A stretch of 55,389 bases of DNA, taken from NCBI GenBank assembly GCA_018725565.1, contig QLUR01000017.1:1-55389 (forward strand), given 5' to 3'. Positions 15,931 to 24,749 of the stretch are shown here, one piece after another. How positions within the stretch are numbered: the first letter of the stretch is position 1; every line of letters starts with the position of its first letter. The translations under genes were made by a program, and so were the position numbers. The stretch is from Bacillota bacterium. GTDB lineage: Bacteria > Bacillota > Dethiobacteria > Dethiobacterales > Dethiobacteraceae. Below the pieces are notes generated by a model. It was not told the origin of the DNA, made no database searches, and saw nothing but the letters and a program-made list of their open reading frames with translations.

Positions 15931-17867
15931 GAACTCTGTTCTGCGATATTGAGACGTATTCCTCTGAGAATCTTACAAAATGTGGAACTTACCGGTATTC
16001 TGAAGCAAGCGATTTTGAAATATTGCTATTCGGATACTCGGTAAATGAAAGTGAAATAAACGTAGTGGATTTAGCTTGTGGCGAAACAATCCCAGAAAAA
16101 ATCATAAAAGCCATACAGGATCCTGATGTTGTTAAATATGCCCACAACAGTTCCTTTGAAAGAATATGTATGAGTAAGTATCTCAACTTGTCTCAGGGTA
16201 GATATCTCGACCCACAATCTTGGCGATGCACAATGACTTGGGCAGCCTACATGGGCCTGCCGCTGTCATTGGAAGGTGTCGGTGCTGTGTTAAGGTTGGA
16301 CAAGAAGAAGCTAAAGGAAGGAAAAGACCTCATCAAGTATTTCTGTCAGCCTTGTTCCTCTACAAAAAGCAACGGCGGCAGAAGCAGGAATTACCCATAT
16401 CACGATGCTGAAAAGTGGGAGCGTTTCAAAGAATACAATAAACGCGATGTTGAAGCTGAACTCGCAATAAAACAAAAGCTTGAAAAATATCCGGTGCCGG
16501 AATATGTCTGGGACGAGTACCACACTTCTGAAAGTATCAACGACCGAGGCGTAGCACTGGATATGACGCTGGTTAAAGAGGCAATCAAAATGGATGGCCG
16601 GTCCCGCTCAGAGCTTACCGAGGCCATGAAGAAGTTGACCGAGTTAGAAAATCCAAATTCGGTGGCACAGATGAAGGAATGGCTCTCAGACAACGGGCTT
16701 GAGACTGACACCCTTGGCAAGAAGGCGGTTGCAGAACTGTTGAAGACGGTCCCATCAGAATTGCGGGAAGTATTATCCCTCAGGCAGCAGCTTGCTAAAT
16801 CATCTGTTAAGAAGTATCAAGCCATGCAAAATTGCGTTTGTGCCGATGGCCGGGTAAGAGGAATGTTTTTATTCTACGGTGCGAATCGAACAGGCCGATT
16901 TTCTTCAAAAATGGTGCAGCTGCAAAACCTCCCACAGAACCACTTGCCAGACCTCGAACAAGCGCGGAGCCTTGCCAGAAACGGAGACTTCGCCGCCCTT
17001 GAACTGCTCTACGACAACATTCCTGATGTGCTTTCCCAATTAATCCGCACCGCATTCGTGCCGAAGGACGGTCATAAGCTAATCGTCGCAGACTTTTCGG
17101 CTATTGAAGCCCGCGTCATCGCCTGGCTCTCTGGGGAGCGGTGGCGAAACGAGGTGTTTGCTACCCATGGCAAAATTTACGAAGCGTCGGCGAGCCAGAT
17201 GTTTAATGTGCCGATTGAGGCTGTCACTAAGGGTAGCCTGCTCCGGCAGAAGGGCAAAATCGCCGAACTCGCGCTGGGCTACGGTGGCTCGGTCGGTGCG
17301 CTTAAAGCGATGGGAGCGCTTGAGATGGGCTTGTCGGAGGATGAACTGCAACCACTCGTCACGGCTTGGCGGGCATCCAACCCGAACATCGTGCGGTTCT
17401 GGTGGGATGTTGACCGCGCCGCCATGACGGCGGTCAGGGACAGGACAGTTACCGAGACCCACGGTATCCGCTTCGGTTATCAGAGCGGGATGCTGTTCAT
17501 CACGCTCCCATCCGGCAGACGGCTCTGCTACGTCAAGCCCCGCATCGGCACAAACCGGTTCGGCTCGGACTGCGTGACCTACGAGGGCGTCGGCGGCACA
17601 AAGAAATGGGAACGAATCGAAAGTTACGGCCCGAAGTTTGTCGAAAACATCGTGCAGGCGACTAGCCGGGATATTCTTTCCCATGCCATGCAGACGCTCC
17701 GCCATTGCTCCATTGTGATGCACGTCCACGATGAAGTCGTAATCGAAGCCGACCCAAGGATGTCCACCAAGGTTCTCTGCAAACAGATGAGCCGAACACC
17801 GCCTTGGGCGGAGGGACTTTTGCTCCTTGCCGATGGGTTCGATTGCCCCTTTTATAAAAAAGATTAA
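15918..17867 (+). CDS. Phage family A DNA polymerase
   Basis: This 649-aa replicative polymerase has an N-terminal 3'-5' exonuclease domain (FCDIETYS with D10 and E12; KYAHNSSFER; KRDVEAELAI) and a C-terminal family A polymerase domain. Motif A is LIVADFSAIEARVIAWLSG, motif B RQKGKIAELALGYGG and motif C VMHVHDEVVIEAD. All catalytic residues are present. The length is typical of clostridial prophage PolA-like enzymes, which lack the 5'-3' exonuclease. The start lies inside the end of the broken HNH gene. It synthesises phage DNA with the primase-helicase encoded downstream. Confidence 0.95.
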   Translation: MENIRTLFCDIETYSSENLTKCGTYRYSEASDFEILLFGYSVNESEINVVDLACGETIPEKIIKAIQDPDVVKYAHNSSFERICMSKYLNLSQGRYLDPQSWRCTMTWAAYMGLPLSLEGVGAVLRLDKKKLKEGKDLIKYFCQPCSSTKSNGGRSRNYPYHDAEKWERFKEYNKRDVEAELAIKQKLEKYPVPEYVWDEYHTSESINDRGVALDMTLVKEAIKMDGRSRSELTEAMKKLTELENPNSVAQMKEWLSDNGLETDTLGKKAVAELLKTVPSELREVLSLRQQLAKSSVKKYQAMQNCVCADGRVRGMFLFYGANRTGRFSSKMVQLQNLPQNHLPDLEQARSLARNGDFAALELLYDNIPDVLSQLIRTAFVPKDGHKLIVADFSAIEARVIAWLSGERWRNEVFATHGKIYEASASQMFNVPIEAVTKGSLLRQKGKIAELALGYGGSVGALKAMGALEMGLSEDELQPLVTAWRASNPNIVRFWWDVDRAAMTAVRDRTVTETHGIRFGYQSGMLFITLPSGRRLCYVKPRIGTNRFGSDCVTYEGVGGTKKWERIESYGPKFVENIVQATSRDILSHAMQTLRHCSIVMHVHDEVVIEADPRMSTKVLCKQMSRTPPWAEGLLLLADGFDCPFYKKD

Positions 17868-17880
17868 AGCTGGTACGCAA

Positions 17881-17918
17881 AACAACCCCTCCTGTCTGTA
17901 GACGGTAGAGGGGTTGTT
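17881..17918 (+). ncRNA. Conserved stem-loop, copy 2
   Basis: An 11-bp stem, AACAACCCCTC (17881-17891) and GAGGGGTTGTT (17908-17918), encloses CTGTCTGTAGACGGTA, the same core as at 13075-13110. The outer stem differs from copy 1 but both strands change together, keeping base pairing. It again lies about 30 bases ahead of a start codon, and both copies are preceded by TACGCAA. Confidence 0.7.
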
Positions 17919-17952
17919 GCCTCTCGAAAATCTATTTTTCAGGAGGTTCAAT

Positions 17953-18732
17953 ATGAGCGGATTACAGGTATTCTCCTACGAAGGGAACGAAGTCAGGACT
18001 GTGCAACACTGCAGCGAAACATGGTGGGTTTTAAGGGATGTCTGCTCGGTGCTGGAAATCGACAACAGTGGGAATGTGGCTGCCCGCCTCGACGAGGACG
18101 AAAAGGGTGTCCATACTGTGGATACCCTTGGCGGTAAACAGGATTTGACCGTTATCAGCGAAAGCGGCCTTTACAGCACAATCCTTCTGTCCCGTAAACC
18201 CGAAGCTAAAAAATTTAAGCGCTGGGTCACACACGAGGTTCTCCCGACTATTCGCAAACATGGCGCATATGTTACCCCCGCCAAACTGGAAGAAATAATG
18301 AACGACCCCGATGCTTGGATTAAGGTGTTAGGTGCTCTCAAGGAGGAGCGTGCCGCCAAGGAAAAGCTTCAGCTTGAAGCCACCGAAAACAAACCGAAGG
18401 TCATCTTTGCCGATGCGGTATCGGTATCCGACGGGACTATACTCATTGGTGAACTGGCAAAAATCCTCAAGGGTAACGGCATTGAAATCGGTCAAAACCG
18501 ACTGTTTGAGCGGCTACGTCAGGATGGATATCTCATCAAGCGCAAAGGCACGGACTATAACGCCCCGACGCAAAGGGCGATGGAACTGGGTCTATTCAGG
18601 GTTAAAGAGACCGCCATCATCCACTCGGACGGCCACGTTACCATCAGCAAAACGACCAAGGTCACGGGTAAAGGCCAGCAGTATTTTATCAATCAGTTCC
18701 TTGGAGAAAGAGGTTGCCATGGACAGATATAA
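17953..18732 (+). CDS. Phage antirepressor (BRO-N and KilAC domains)
   Basis: The N-terminal BRO-N domain (VRTVQHCSETWWVLRDVCSV; DEDEKGVHTVDTLGGKQD; LYSTILLSRKPEAKKFKRWV) and the C-terminal KilAC DNA-binding domain (IGELAKILKGNGIEIGQNRL; RLRQDGYLIK) make this a standard phage antirepressor of 259 residues. Such proteins inactivate a lysogeny repressor or alter phage transcription. The start is set by AGGAGG. No CI-like repressor target is visible in the window. The gene follows the second conserved stem-loop and overlaps the DUF4406 gene. Confidence 0.9.
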   Translation: MSGLQVFSYEGNEVRTVQHCSETWWVLRDVCSVLEIDNSGNVAARLDEDEKGVHTVDTLGGKQDLTVISESGLYSTILLSRKPEAKKFKRWVTHEVLPTIRKHGAYVTPAKLEEIMNDPDAWIKVLGALKEERAAKEKLQLEATENKPKVIFADAVSVSDGTILIGELAKILKGNGIEIGQNRLFERLRQDGYLIKRKGTDYNAPTQRAMELGLFRVKETAIIHSDGHVTISKTTKVTGKGQQYFINQFLGERGCHGQI

Positions 18733-19144
18733 CAGTGAGGGATACCCCGATCCTACTGCTGCTGAAGCATTATCCAATGTAGCCCGAGAGGAAAAAGCGG
18801 TCGAAACCTACCGTCCGCTTGTCTACGTTGCATCGCCGTTTGCCGGGGACACGGAATACAACATATCAAAGGCACGGGGCTACTGCCGTTTCGCCGTGTC
18901 CAAGGGGTGCACCCCTCTTGCTCCACACTTGCTCTACCCGCAGTTTATGGACGACGGCGACGGGGAAGAACGGGAACTGGGGCTGTTCTTTGCCCTCGTC
19001 CTGCTCGGCAAGTGCGACGAGCTCTGGGTTTTTGGGGAGAAAATCAGCAAAGGCATGGCCGCCGAAATCGCCAAGGCGAAGAAGCGAGGGATGCCCATCA
19101 AATACTTTAACCACAAATGCGAGGTGTTGGGACATGGAACTTAA
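18719..19144 (+). CDS. DUF4406 nucleoside deoxyribosyltransferase-like protein
   Basis: This 141-aa protein contains a DUF4406 core: LVYVASPFAGDTEYNISKAR at the N-terminal side, TPLAPHLLYPQFMDD, and DELWVFGEKISKGMAAEI. It resembles nucleoside 2-deoxyribosyltransferases, suggesting a nucleotide-salvage or base-exchange role, but activity is unproven for phage members. It overlaps the antirepressor stop and slightly overlaps the primase start, so it is part of the early operon. Confidence 0.82.
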   Translation: MDRYNSEGYPDPTAAEALSNVAREEKAVETYRPLVYVASPFAGDTEYNISKARGYCRFAVSKGCTPLAPHLLYPQFMDDGDGEERELGLFFALVLLGKCDELWVFGEKISKGMAAEIAKAKKRGMPIKYFNHKCEVLGHGT

Positions 19145-21458
19145 AATCGCATACGGCGACAGCCGCCTGTCAAAGCGATGGGTCAACAAAAAAACCACCT
19201 TCGACGAGTTATGCGAGCGTTTCAAGGCTACCCGCCGCACAACCGAGACGGTCGCCGAATACAAGAAATTCACCAAAGACAAGCGCGACGCCGTCAAGGA
19301 CGTGGGCGGCTATGTCCTTGGACACTTAAAGGGCGGCAGGCGCAAGAAAGACACGGTCGAGAACCGTTCGGGGATCACCCTTGACGCAGACCACGCCGAT
19401 AGTAGTTTCATCGACGCCGTGGAGATGCTGTTCCCGCACAGGTGCGCGGTCTACTCCACCCACAGCCACACGCCGGAAGAACCGCGCCTTCGGGTAGTCA
19501 TACCCCTTGCACGCGAAGTCACGCCGGATGAATACGCCGCACTCTCCCGGCTGGTGGCGGAAGTCGTCGGTATGGACTATTTCGACGACAGCACCTACGA
19601 GCCGGAACGCCTGATGTACTGGCCGTCCACGCCGTCGAACGGGGAATATATCTTCAAAGTAATTGACGGCGACACCCTCGACCCCGACGCATACCTCTTG
19701 AAACTGTCCGACTGGCGGGACTGCTCGCTCTGGCCTACGTCAAGCCGCCAGTCCGAGGTAATCCAGCGGAGCATCCGTCAGCAGCAAGACCCGCTCGCCA
19801 AGGAAGGCGTGGTCGGGGCTTTCTGCCGCGCATATCCGATAGAGGACGTAATCGCGGCGTTCCTTCCCGACATATACGAGCCTTCGGCGATGAACGGACG
19901 CTACGACTACATCCCCGCCGACAGCTCAGCGGGCGTTGTGTTGTACGAGGGGAAGTGGGCGTATTCCCACCACGCCACCGACCCCGCCTGCGGCAAGCTG
20001 CTGAATGCCTTTGACCTCGTCCGTATCCACAAATTCCCCGACCTTGACGAGAAGGCTGGCTTCAAGTCTATGAGCGAGTTCGCCGTAAAGGACGAAAAAG
20101 TGAAGCTATTACTTGCCGAGGAGCGGATCGCCGCAGCCGAAAAGGACTTTGACAGGGGCGGCGACTGGAAGTCCCTGTTGCAGCGCGAGAAAAGCGGCGT
20201 ATTATCCAACACCCTCGGCAACCTGCTCCTTATCTTAAATAACGACGAGGACTTCGCGGGCATCCGCCACAACCGGCTCGCAAACCAGATATACGGGGAC
20301 AACCTGCCGTGGGAGCGGCCGCACCCTCCTTGGCGAGACGCCGACACCGCCCAGCTTGTGGCCTGCATCGACAAACGCTACGGCGCGTTCTCGGCGCGCA
20401 ACTACGAACTTGCCCTCACCAAGGTCGCCGACGACCGCGCCTACCATCCTATCCGTGAATATCTTGACGGCCTCCCCGAATGGGATCGGATTCCCCGGAT
20501 CGACAGCCTGCTAATCGAATACCTCGGCGCGGAGGACACGCCTTACGTCAGAGCCGTTACCCGAAAGACGCTTGTGGCCGCAGTCGCCAGAATCTTGAAC
20601 CCGGGCGCGAAACTCGATTCCATCCTGGTGCTGAACGGCAAACAGGGTATTGGGAAGTCTACATTATTCTCAAAACTCGGACAGCAATGGTACTCCGACA
20701 GCCTTTCCATATCGGACATGAAGGATAAGACCGCGCCGGAGAAGCTGCAGGGCTACTGGATACTGGAGCTTGGGGAGTTGGCTGGCATCAAGAAGATGGA
20801 TGTGGAGACGGTGAAGTCCTTTATAACCCGCGTGGACGACAAGTACCGCCCCTCATACGGACGCGCGGTCGAGAGCCATCCCCGCCAGTGCATCATCGTC
20901 GGCACAACCAACTCGGATGGCGGTTTCCTGCGCGACATCACCGGCAACCGCCGCTTCTGGCCTGTCTGGGTGTCCGGCGAAGGCAAATACAACGCTTGGG
21001 AACTCACGGACATAAACCAGATTTGGGCGGAAGCCCTTGTTAAATACCAAGGCGGCGAGGAACTGTTCCTTAAAGGCGATACGCTTGCAGCGGCTTTCGC
21101 CGAACAGCGGGACGCGCTGGAGAACGACGACCGCGAGGGGCTTGTCGCTGAATACCTCGACGCCCTGCTCCCTGAAAACTGGGATGCGATGGACATCTAC
21201 CGCAGACTGGAATATATCCGCTCCCCCGACGACCCCACGAGGACGAAGGGCAGCGTCATCAGGAGCCAGGTTTGCGTGATGGAAATCTGGTGCGAGTGTT
21301 TCGGGAAGTCCCGCGAATCCATCAAGAAGGCTGACTCTTATGAAATCCAAAGTATCCTGAACAGGCTCGGAGGTTGGGTTAAGTTCAGTGGCGGCAAAAC
21401 GGGCAAACGATATGTGCCTATGTATGGACCCCAACAAGTCTTTATCAGGACAGATTGA
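19134..21458 (+). CDS. Primase-helicase: AEP-like primase plus VapE (virulence-associated E) ATPase
   Basis: This 774-aa protein has two halves. The N-terminal ~200 residues look like an archaeo-eukaryotic primase domain: GITLDADHAD, CAVYSTHSHTPEEPRLRVVI and EPERLMYWPS supply the acidic and histidine residues. The C-terminal half is the VapE superfamily 3-like helicase: LNGKQGIGKSTLF is the P-loop near residue 505, followed by GYWILELGELAG, VDDKYRPSYGRAVESHPRQ and GTTNSDGGFLRDITGNRRFW. It should prime and unwind DNA for the phage polymerase. The ATG at 19134 follows GAGGTG; the longer frame upstream is a shadow of DUF4406. Confidence 0.9.
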   Translation: MELKIAYGDSRLSKRWVNKKTTFDELCERFKATRRTTETVAEYKKFTKDKRDAVKDVGGYVLGHLKGGRRKKDTVENRSGITLDADHADSSFIDAVEMLFPHRCAVYSTHSHTPEEPRLRVVIPLAREVTPDEYAALSRLVAEVVGMDYFDDSTYEPERLMYWPSTPSNGEYIFKVIDGDTLDPDAYLLKLSDWRDCSLWPTSSRQSEVIQRSIRQQQDPLAKEGVVGAFCRAYPIEDVIAAFLPDIYEPSAMNGRYDYIPADSSAGVVLYEGKWAYSHHATDPACGKLLNAFDLVRIHKFPDLDEKAGFKSMSEFAVKDEKVKLLLAEERIAAAEKDFDRGGDWKSLLQREKSGVLSNTLGNLLLILNNDEDFAGIRHNRLANQIYGDNLPWERPHPPWRDADTAQLVACIDKRYGAFSARNYELALTKVADDRAYHPIREYLDGLPEWDRIPRIDSLLIEYLGAEDTPYVRAVTRKTLVAAVARILNPGAKLDSILVLNGKQGIGKSTLFSKLGQQWYSDSLSISDMKDKTAPEKLQGYWILELGELAGIKKMDVETVKSFITRVDDKYRPSYGRAVESHPRQCIIVGTTNSDGGFLRDITGNRRFWPVWVSGEGKYNAWELTDINQIWAEALVKYQGGEELFLKGDTLAAAFAEQRDALENDDREGLVAEYLDALLPENWDAMDIYRRLEYIRSPDDPTRTKGSVIRSQVCVMEIWCECFGKSRESIKKADSYEIQSILNRLGGWVKFSGGKTGKRYVPMYGPQQVFIRTD

Positions 21459-21676
21459 TTGCCCAGCATTGACGATTGGGGCTTCGGCAACGACATCGGC
21501 AAAGCCGCAAGCCCCTTATAAATCGGCGTTATGTGGTTGCAATTTGCCCATATGCCTATAAATTCCTTATTAAATCTTATTTATATAGTAGAAAGAGAAT
21601 CAGGCATGCGTAATACGCGCGCGTAAGGTCTATAGGAAAAAACGGCAAGTTGGGCAATCCATAAACGGAGGTCAAC
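21459..21676 (+). other. Intergenic gap in the replication module
   Basis: About 218 bases without a convincing gene, locally AT-rich at 21535-21600 (TATAAATTCCTTATTAAATC). It could hold an internal promoter for the VRR-NUC/SNF2 genes, but no pair of boxes with proper spacing is convincing. ACGGAGG near the end is the SD site for the next gene. Confidence 0.4.
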
Positions 21677-21982
21677 ATGAGAGAGAAAAACATAGAGCGG
21701 AAACTCGTCCAAGCGGTTAAGGCGATGGGCGGTATCGCGCCCAAATTCATAAGCCCCGGCTTCGATGGGATGCCTGACCGCCTTGTGCTTCTGCCGAATG
21801 GTAAAATCGCCTTTGTGGAAGTCAAGCGGCACGGGGAGAAACCCAGCCCATTGCAGGAAGCAAGACTTAGGCTGCTCCGGCGGCTGGGATTCAAAGTCTA
21901 CGTCTTGGACGACGCAGGGCAGATACAACAAATTCTCAATGAGGTGGGATGTGCAAATGGAAGGTTTATTAGCAAGGGCTGA
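21677..21982 (+). CDS. VRR-NUC domain nuclease
   Basis: This 101-aa stand-alone VRR-NUC (PD-(D/E)xK) protein has the active-site pattern GMPDRLVLLPNGKIAFVEVK, supplying the catalytic D, E and K. It starts at an ATG after ACGGAGG. In phages this small nuclease nearly always accompanies an SNF2-like helicase and may act as a structure-specific nuclease at forks or Holliday-like junctions. It overlaps the helicase gene by 26 bases. Confidence 0.9.
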   Translation: MREKNIERKLVQAVKAMGGIAPKFISPGFDGMPDRLVLLPNGKIAFVEVKRHGEKPSPLQEARLRLLRRLGFKVYVLDDAGQIQQILNEVGCANGRFISKG

Positions 21983-23324
21983 CCTTCACGGTTATCAGAG
22001 ATATGCCGTTGGATTTATAAAAACAAATACCGTGAGCGCAATCTCACTGTCTATGGGGCTTGGCAAAACGGTGATTACCCTGACTGCCCTCGTGGATCTG
22101 TTGTTTGACAGCTTCGAGGTACACAAAGTTCTGGTCATTTGTCCTCTCCGCGTCGGGATTGTATGGGTTGACGAGATTAAAAAATGGAGTCATCTGCACT
22201 TTCTGCAATGTTCCGTTGCCATCGGAAGCGAAACAGAGCGGAAAGCGGCGCTCAAAGCCAAAGCTGACATTTACATCATCAACCGCGAGAACGTCCAATG
22301 GCTCATCGAGGACAGCGGGCTGCCCTTCGACTACGACATGGTGGTGGCGGACGAACTCTCGTCTTTCAAGAACCACCAGTCACAGAGGTTCAGATCGCTG
22401 ATGAAGGTTCGCCCCAAGGTGAAACGTATCGTTGGGCTGACGGGTACGCCAACCGGCAACGGGCTGATGGATTTGTGGGCTGAGTTCCGGCTCCTTGACA
22501 TGGGTAAGCGGCTGGGGCGGTTCATCGGGCAGTACCGCACCGATTATTTCGTCCCCGACAAGCGAAATGGCCAGGTCATATTTAGTTACAAGCCCCTGCC
22601 GTATGCCGAGGAGGAAATCTACCGTAAAATCGCTGACATTACTATTTCCATGAAGTCCACCGATCATATACAAATGCCGGAACTGGTGACCGCCGAGTAC
22701 CCCGTTCGGCTGTCGGACAAAGAGCGGGAGCGGTATGACGAACTACGGCAGGACTTGGTGCTGAGGCTGTCGGGAGGCGAGGTTACCGCCGCCAACGCCG
22801 CTGCCTTGAGCGGAAAACTCCTGCAGATGGCAAACGGCGCGGTCTACGGCGACGGCGGTGAAGTGTTCCGCATCCATGACCGCAAGCTGGATGCGCTGGA
22901 GGATTTGATTGAAGCGGCCAACGGTAAGCCCGTTTTAATTGCCTACTGGTTCAAACACGACCTAGCGCGCATACTGGAGCGGTTCCCCGCAGAAAAGCTG
23001 GATGGCGCCGACTCTATCAAACGCTGGAATAACGGCGAAATCCCGGTGGCAGTCCTCCACCCCGCCTCTGCCGGTCACGGTTTAAACCTGCAAAGCGGCG
23101 GCTCCTGTATCGTCTGGTTCGGGCTTACATGGAGCCTGGAACTCTACCTGCAGACTAACGCCCGTATCTATCGGCAAGGGCAGAAAGACACGGTGGTGAT
23201 CCACCATATCATCGCCAAGGACACGATTGACGAGCAAGTCATGGCCGCCCTTAAACGAAAGGACAAAACCCAGGCCGCCCTGATCGAGGCGGTTAAAGCA
23301 AATCTGCAAGGGGGTGTGGTATGA
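21957..23324 (+). CDS. Phage SNF2-type DNA helicase
   Basis: This 455-aa superfamily 2 ATPase has Walker A SMGLGKTVITLTAL near residue 33, DMVVADELSSFKN (DELS box), RIVGLTGTPTGNG and a second lobe with SAGHGLNLQSGGSCIVWFGL and TNARIYRQGQKDTVVIHHII. I start it at the ATG at 21957 after GAGGTGGG. It is encoded with VRR-NUC and probably remodels recombination or replication intermediates. The stop overlaps the next start by four bases (ATGA). Confidence 0.92.
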   Translation: MEGLLARADLHGYQRYAVGFIKTNTVSAISLSMGLGKTVITLTALVDLLFDSFEVHKVLVICPLRVGIVWVDEIKKWSHLHFLQCSVAIGSETERKAALKAKADIYIINRENVQWLIEDSGLPFDYDMVVADELSSFKNHQSQRFRSLMKVRPKVKRIVGLTGTPTGNGLMDLWAEFRLLDMGKRLGRFIGQYRTDYFVPDKRNGQVIFSYKPLPYAEEEIYRKIADITISMKSTDHIQMPELVTAEYPVRLSDKERERYDELRQDLVLRLSGGEVTAANAAALSGKLLQMANGAVYGDGGEVFRIHDRKLDALEDLIEAANGKPVLIAYWFKHDLARILERFPAEKLDGADSIKRWNNGEIPVAVLHPASAGHGLNLQSGGSCIVWFGLTWSLELYLQTNARIYRQGQKDTVVIHHIIAKDTIDEQVMAALKRKDKTQAALIEAVKANLQGGVV

Positions 23325-23809
23325 ACGCAGAGTTTCGTGCTGAAAACAAGTGGGTGGCAGCTTGGCTGCTTGAGAAAAACGAGCGTAAGGCGGGCATCGC
23401 GGCTAGGCGGGAAGAAATATTGAGGTCACCAACCGTTGGGATACCGAAGATTCCCTCACGCAGTGGCAAAGTGTCGGATCCGACCGGGTTTGCGGCAGCA
23501 AAGCTTGCCGAGCTTCAGGTGGAGGAACGATGGATAGCGTTAATCGAAGAAGTAGAGAAGCGGCTGCCTGATAAACAACGCATATTTCTAGAGCTGCGGC
23601 GGGAAGCCGGACATCTGCAAGGTGATATCCGCGGCAGGCCGTCGTGGGTGCCATATGTTCAATGCAAATACCCTCTAGTTATGGCCGAGCGGACGGGGAA
23701 AAAAGTGGCGGAGTTTTATATATCTCATCCAAATACCTATACAGCTTGGTGGAATCGGATTATTGAGTACACGGCACGGGTTGCCGCAAAAAGGGGGTTG
23801 TTTGGATGA
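23321..23809 (+). CDS. Conserved phage protein, function unknown (162 aa)
   Basis: A basic, helical protein that I do not assign to a family. The central part (ERWIALIEEVEKRLPDKQRI) and C-terminal stretch (YISHPNTYTAWWNRIIEYTA) resemble the size and position of ArpU/sigma-like late regulators that precede packaging genes in Firmicutes phages, but no clear HTH is seen. It is coupled to the helicase by ATGA and to the next gene by a four-base overlap. A role in late transcription is only a positional guess. Confidence 0.65.
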   Translation: MNAEFRAENKWVAAWLLEKNERKAGIAARREEILRSPTVGIPKIPSRSGKVSDPTGFAAAKLAELQVEERWIALIEEVEKRLPDKQRIFLELRREAGHLQGDIRGRPSWVPYVQCKYPLVMAERTGKKVAEFYISHPNTYTAWWNRIIEYTARVAAKRGLFG

Positions 23810-24159
23810 TGGAAAAGCAATATAGGGCACTTGCTGCCGCAGTGCTGCATCTATCAGTGGTGGACTTGCAGAGCATGTTTAAAAAGATAATGCGGTTATC
23901 GGCACTCTCTGCCGGCGGTAAACTTAAGGCGTATGTTTATCGCGCCTTGGACGAGGGAAGAGAAGAAGATATTACCTTCACGGCAGATGAAGTGAGTGCC
24001 ATGCGATTTTGGGAAAATGGGAGTGAGTGCCGGGAACTATATTTTGATCTGCTTGATATCCCTGAAATCCCAAAAGAAGTAAGGCAACAGCGCGATTACT
24101 GCTTAGAAAACTACGGCAGCCTTCAGAAAAAGCTCGCGGGATTGCGGGAAAAAATGTGA
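23806..24159 (+). CDS. Phage hypothetical protein (117 aa)
   Basis: The last gene of the early operon, overlapping its neighbour by four bases. It is mostly helical and charged, with no signal peptide, membrane segment or motif I recognise. A repeat-rich gap and a terminator follow, so it closes the transcription unit. It could be a small regulator, but nothing in the sequence proves this. Confidence 0.6.
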   Translation: MMEKQYRALAAAVLHLSVVDLQSMFKKIMRLSALSAGGKLKAYVYRALDEGREEDITFTADEVSAMRFWENGSECRELYFDLLDIPEIPKEVRQQRDYCLENYGSLQKKLAGLREKM

Positions 24160-24179
24160 TTAAATCACTGTGATTAAAT
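24156..24179. repeat. GTGATTAAAT direct repeat, possible operator
   Basis: GTGATTAAAT occurs at 24156-24165 and 24170-24179, separated by CACT; the centre also reads as an imperfect palindrome (AATCAC, GTGATT). It overlaps the stop of the preceding gene and lies ahead of the packaging block, the expected place for a late-gene control site. No protein is linked to it. Confidence 0.4.
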
Positions 24180-24235
24180 ACGCTTTTGATAGTGTATTAT
24201 GATAAGCAGAGAGGTATCGAGGATGCCAACAATAA

Positions 24236-24267
24236 CCTTCACGGGCAATTCCCGCGAGGGTTTTTTG
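24236..24267 (+). terminator. Rho-independent terminator after the early operon
   Basis: CCTTCACGGG (24236-24245) pairs with CCCGCGAGGG (24251-24260) with one wobble and one mismatch around a short CAATT loop, followed at once by TTTTTT. It separates the early genes from the HNH/terminase block. Confidence 0.72.
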
Positions 24268-24288
24268 TTTGCCGGGAGGTCGAACACA

Positions 24289-24657
24289 ATGCCCCACAAG
24301 CCACGCCGACCGTGCTCCCATCCCGGCTGCCCAAAGCTGACAGACGGCAGGTTCTGCGCGGAACACGCCAAGCAAGAAGCTAAACGGTACGAACGCTACC
24401 AGCGCGACCCGGCGACGCGCAAGCTCTACGGCAGCGCATGGCGGAAGGTGCGCGACCACTACCTCGCGGCTCATCCATTGTGCGAGAACTGTTTGGGGCA
24501 TGGCCGGGTAACACCGGCTCAGGAAGTCCACCACGTCAAGCCGCTGTCCCAAGGCGGCGCGAACAACTATGAGAATCTCAGTGCTTTATGTTGTTCTTGC
24601 CACTCAGAGATTACCGCTCGCGAAGGCGGCCGCTGGGGGTATGGGCGGTTAGAATAA
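24289..24657 (+). CDS. HNH endonuclease of the packaging module
   Basis: This 122-aa protein has an N-terminal cysteine cluster (CSHPGCPKLTDGRFCAEH) and an HNH core: CENCLGHGRVTPAQEVHHVK, then NNYENLSALCCSCHSEI. Such HNH proteins sit beside terminase in HK97-like phages and assist DNA cleavage during packaging. I take the ATG at 24289, preceded by GGGAGG, rather than an upstream in-frame ATG that overlaps the terminator. A toxin-antitoxin fragment now separates it from the small terminase gene. Confidence 0.9.
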   Translation: MPHKPRRPCSHPGCPKLTDGRFCAEHAKQEAKRYERYQRDPATRKLYGSAWRKVRDHYLAAHPLCENCLGHGRVTPAQEVHHVKPLSQGGANNYENLSALCCSCHSEITAREGGRWGYGRLE

Positions 24658-24749
24658 ATCGCTGTGGGTGCCCGTGCGGGTCAGCGTAAGGACAAAAACA
24701 TTTTGTAGTCCTTGCGGAATCTGTTTGTGGGCTTGACGGTATATTTCAT
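24649..24749 (-). pseudogene. Remnant of a YafQ/RelE-type toxin gene
   Basis: Directly after the antitoxin, with the usual ATGA overlap, a frame reads MKYTVKPTNRFRKDYK, the typical N-terminus of YafQ-like mRNA interferases. It then runs into a short out-of-frame end. In another frame, VLTLTRTGTHSDLF followed by a stop matches the typical C-terminus, including the catalytic-region histidine. The ~60 central codons are gone. An internal deletion with a frame change is the simplest explanation. The product cannot be a working toxin. Confidence 0.75.

Noticed and set aside
17079-17951. 290-codon minus-strand frame over the DNA polymerase gene
   Set aside because: It is antisense to clear polymerase motifs and is a codon-bias shadow of a GC-richer gene.
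18819-19133. 105-codon N-terminal extension of the primase-helicase frame
   Set aside because: It lies entirely over the DUF4406 gene, has no SD site and reads as low-quality sequence; GAGGTG precedes the ATG at 19134.
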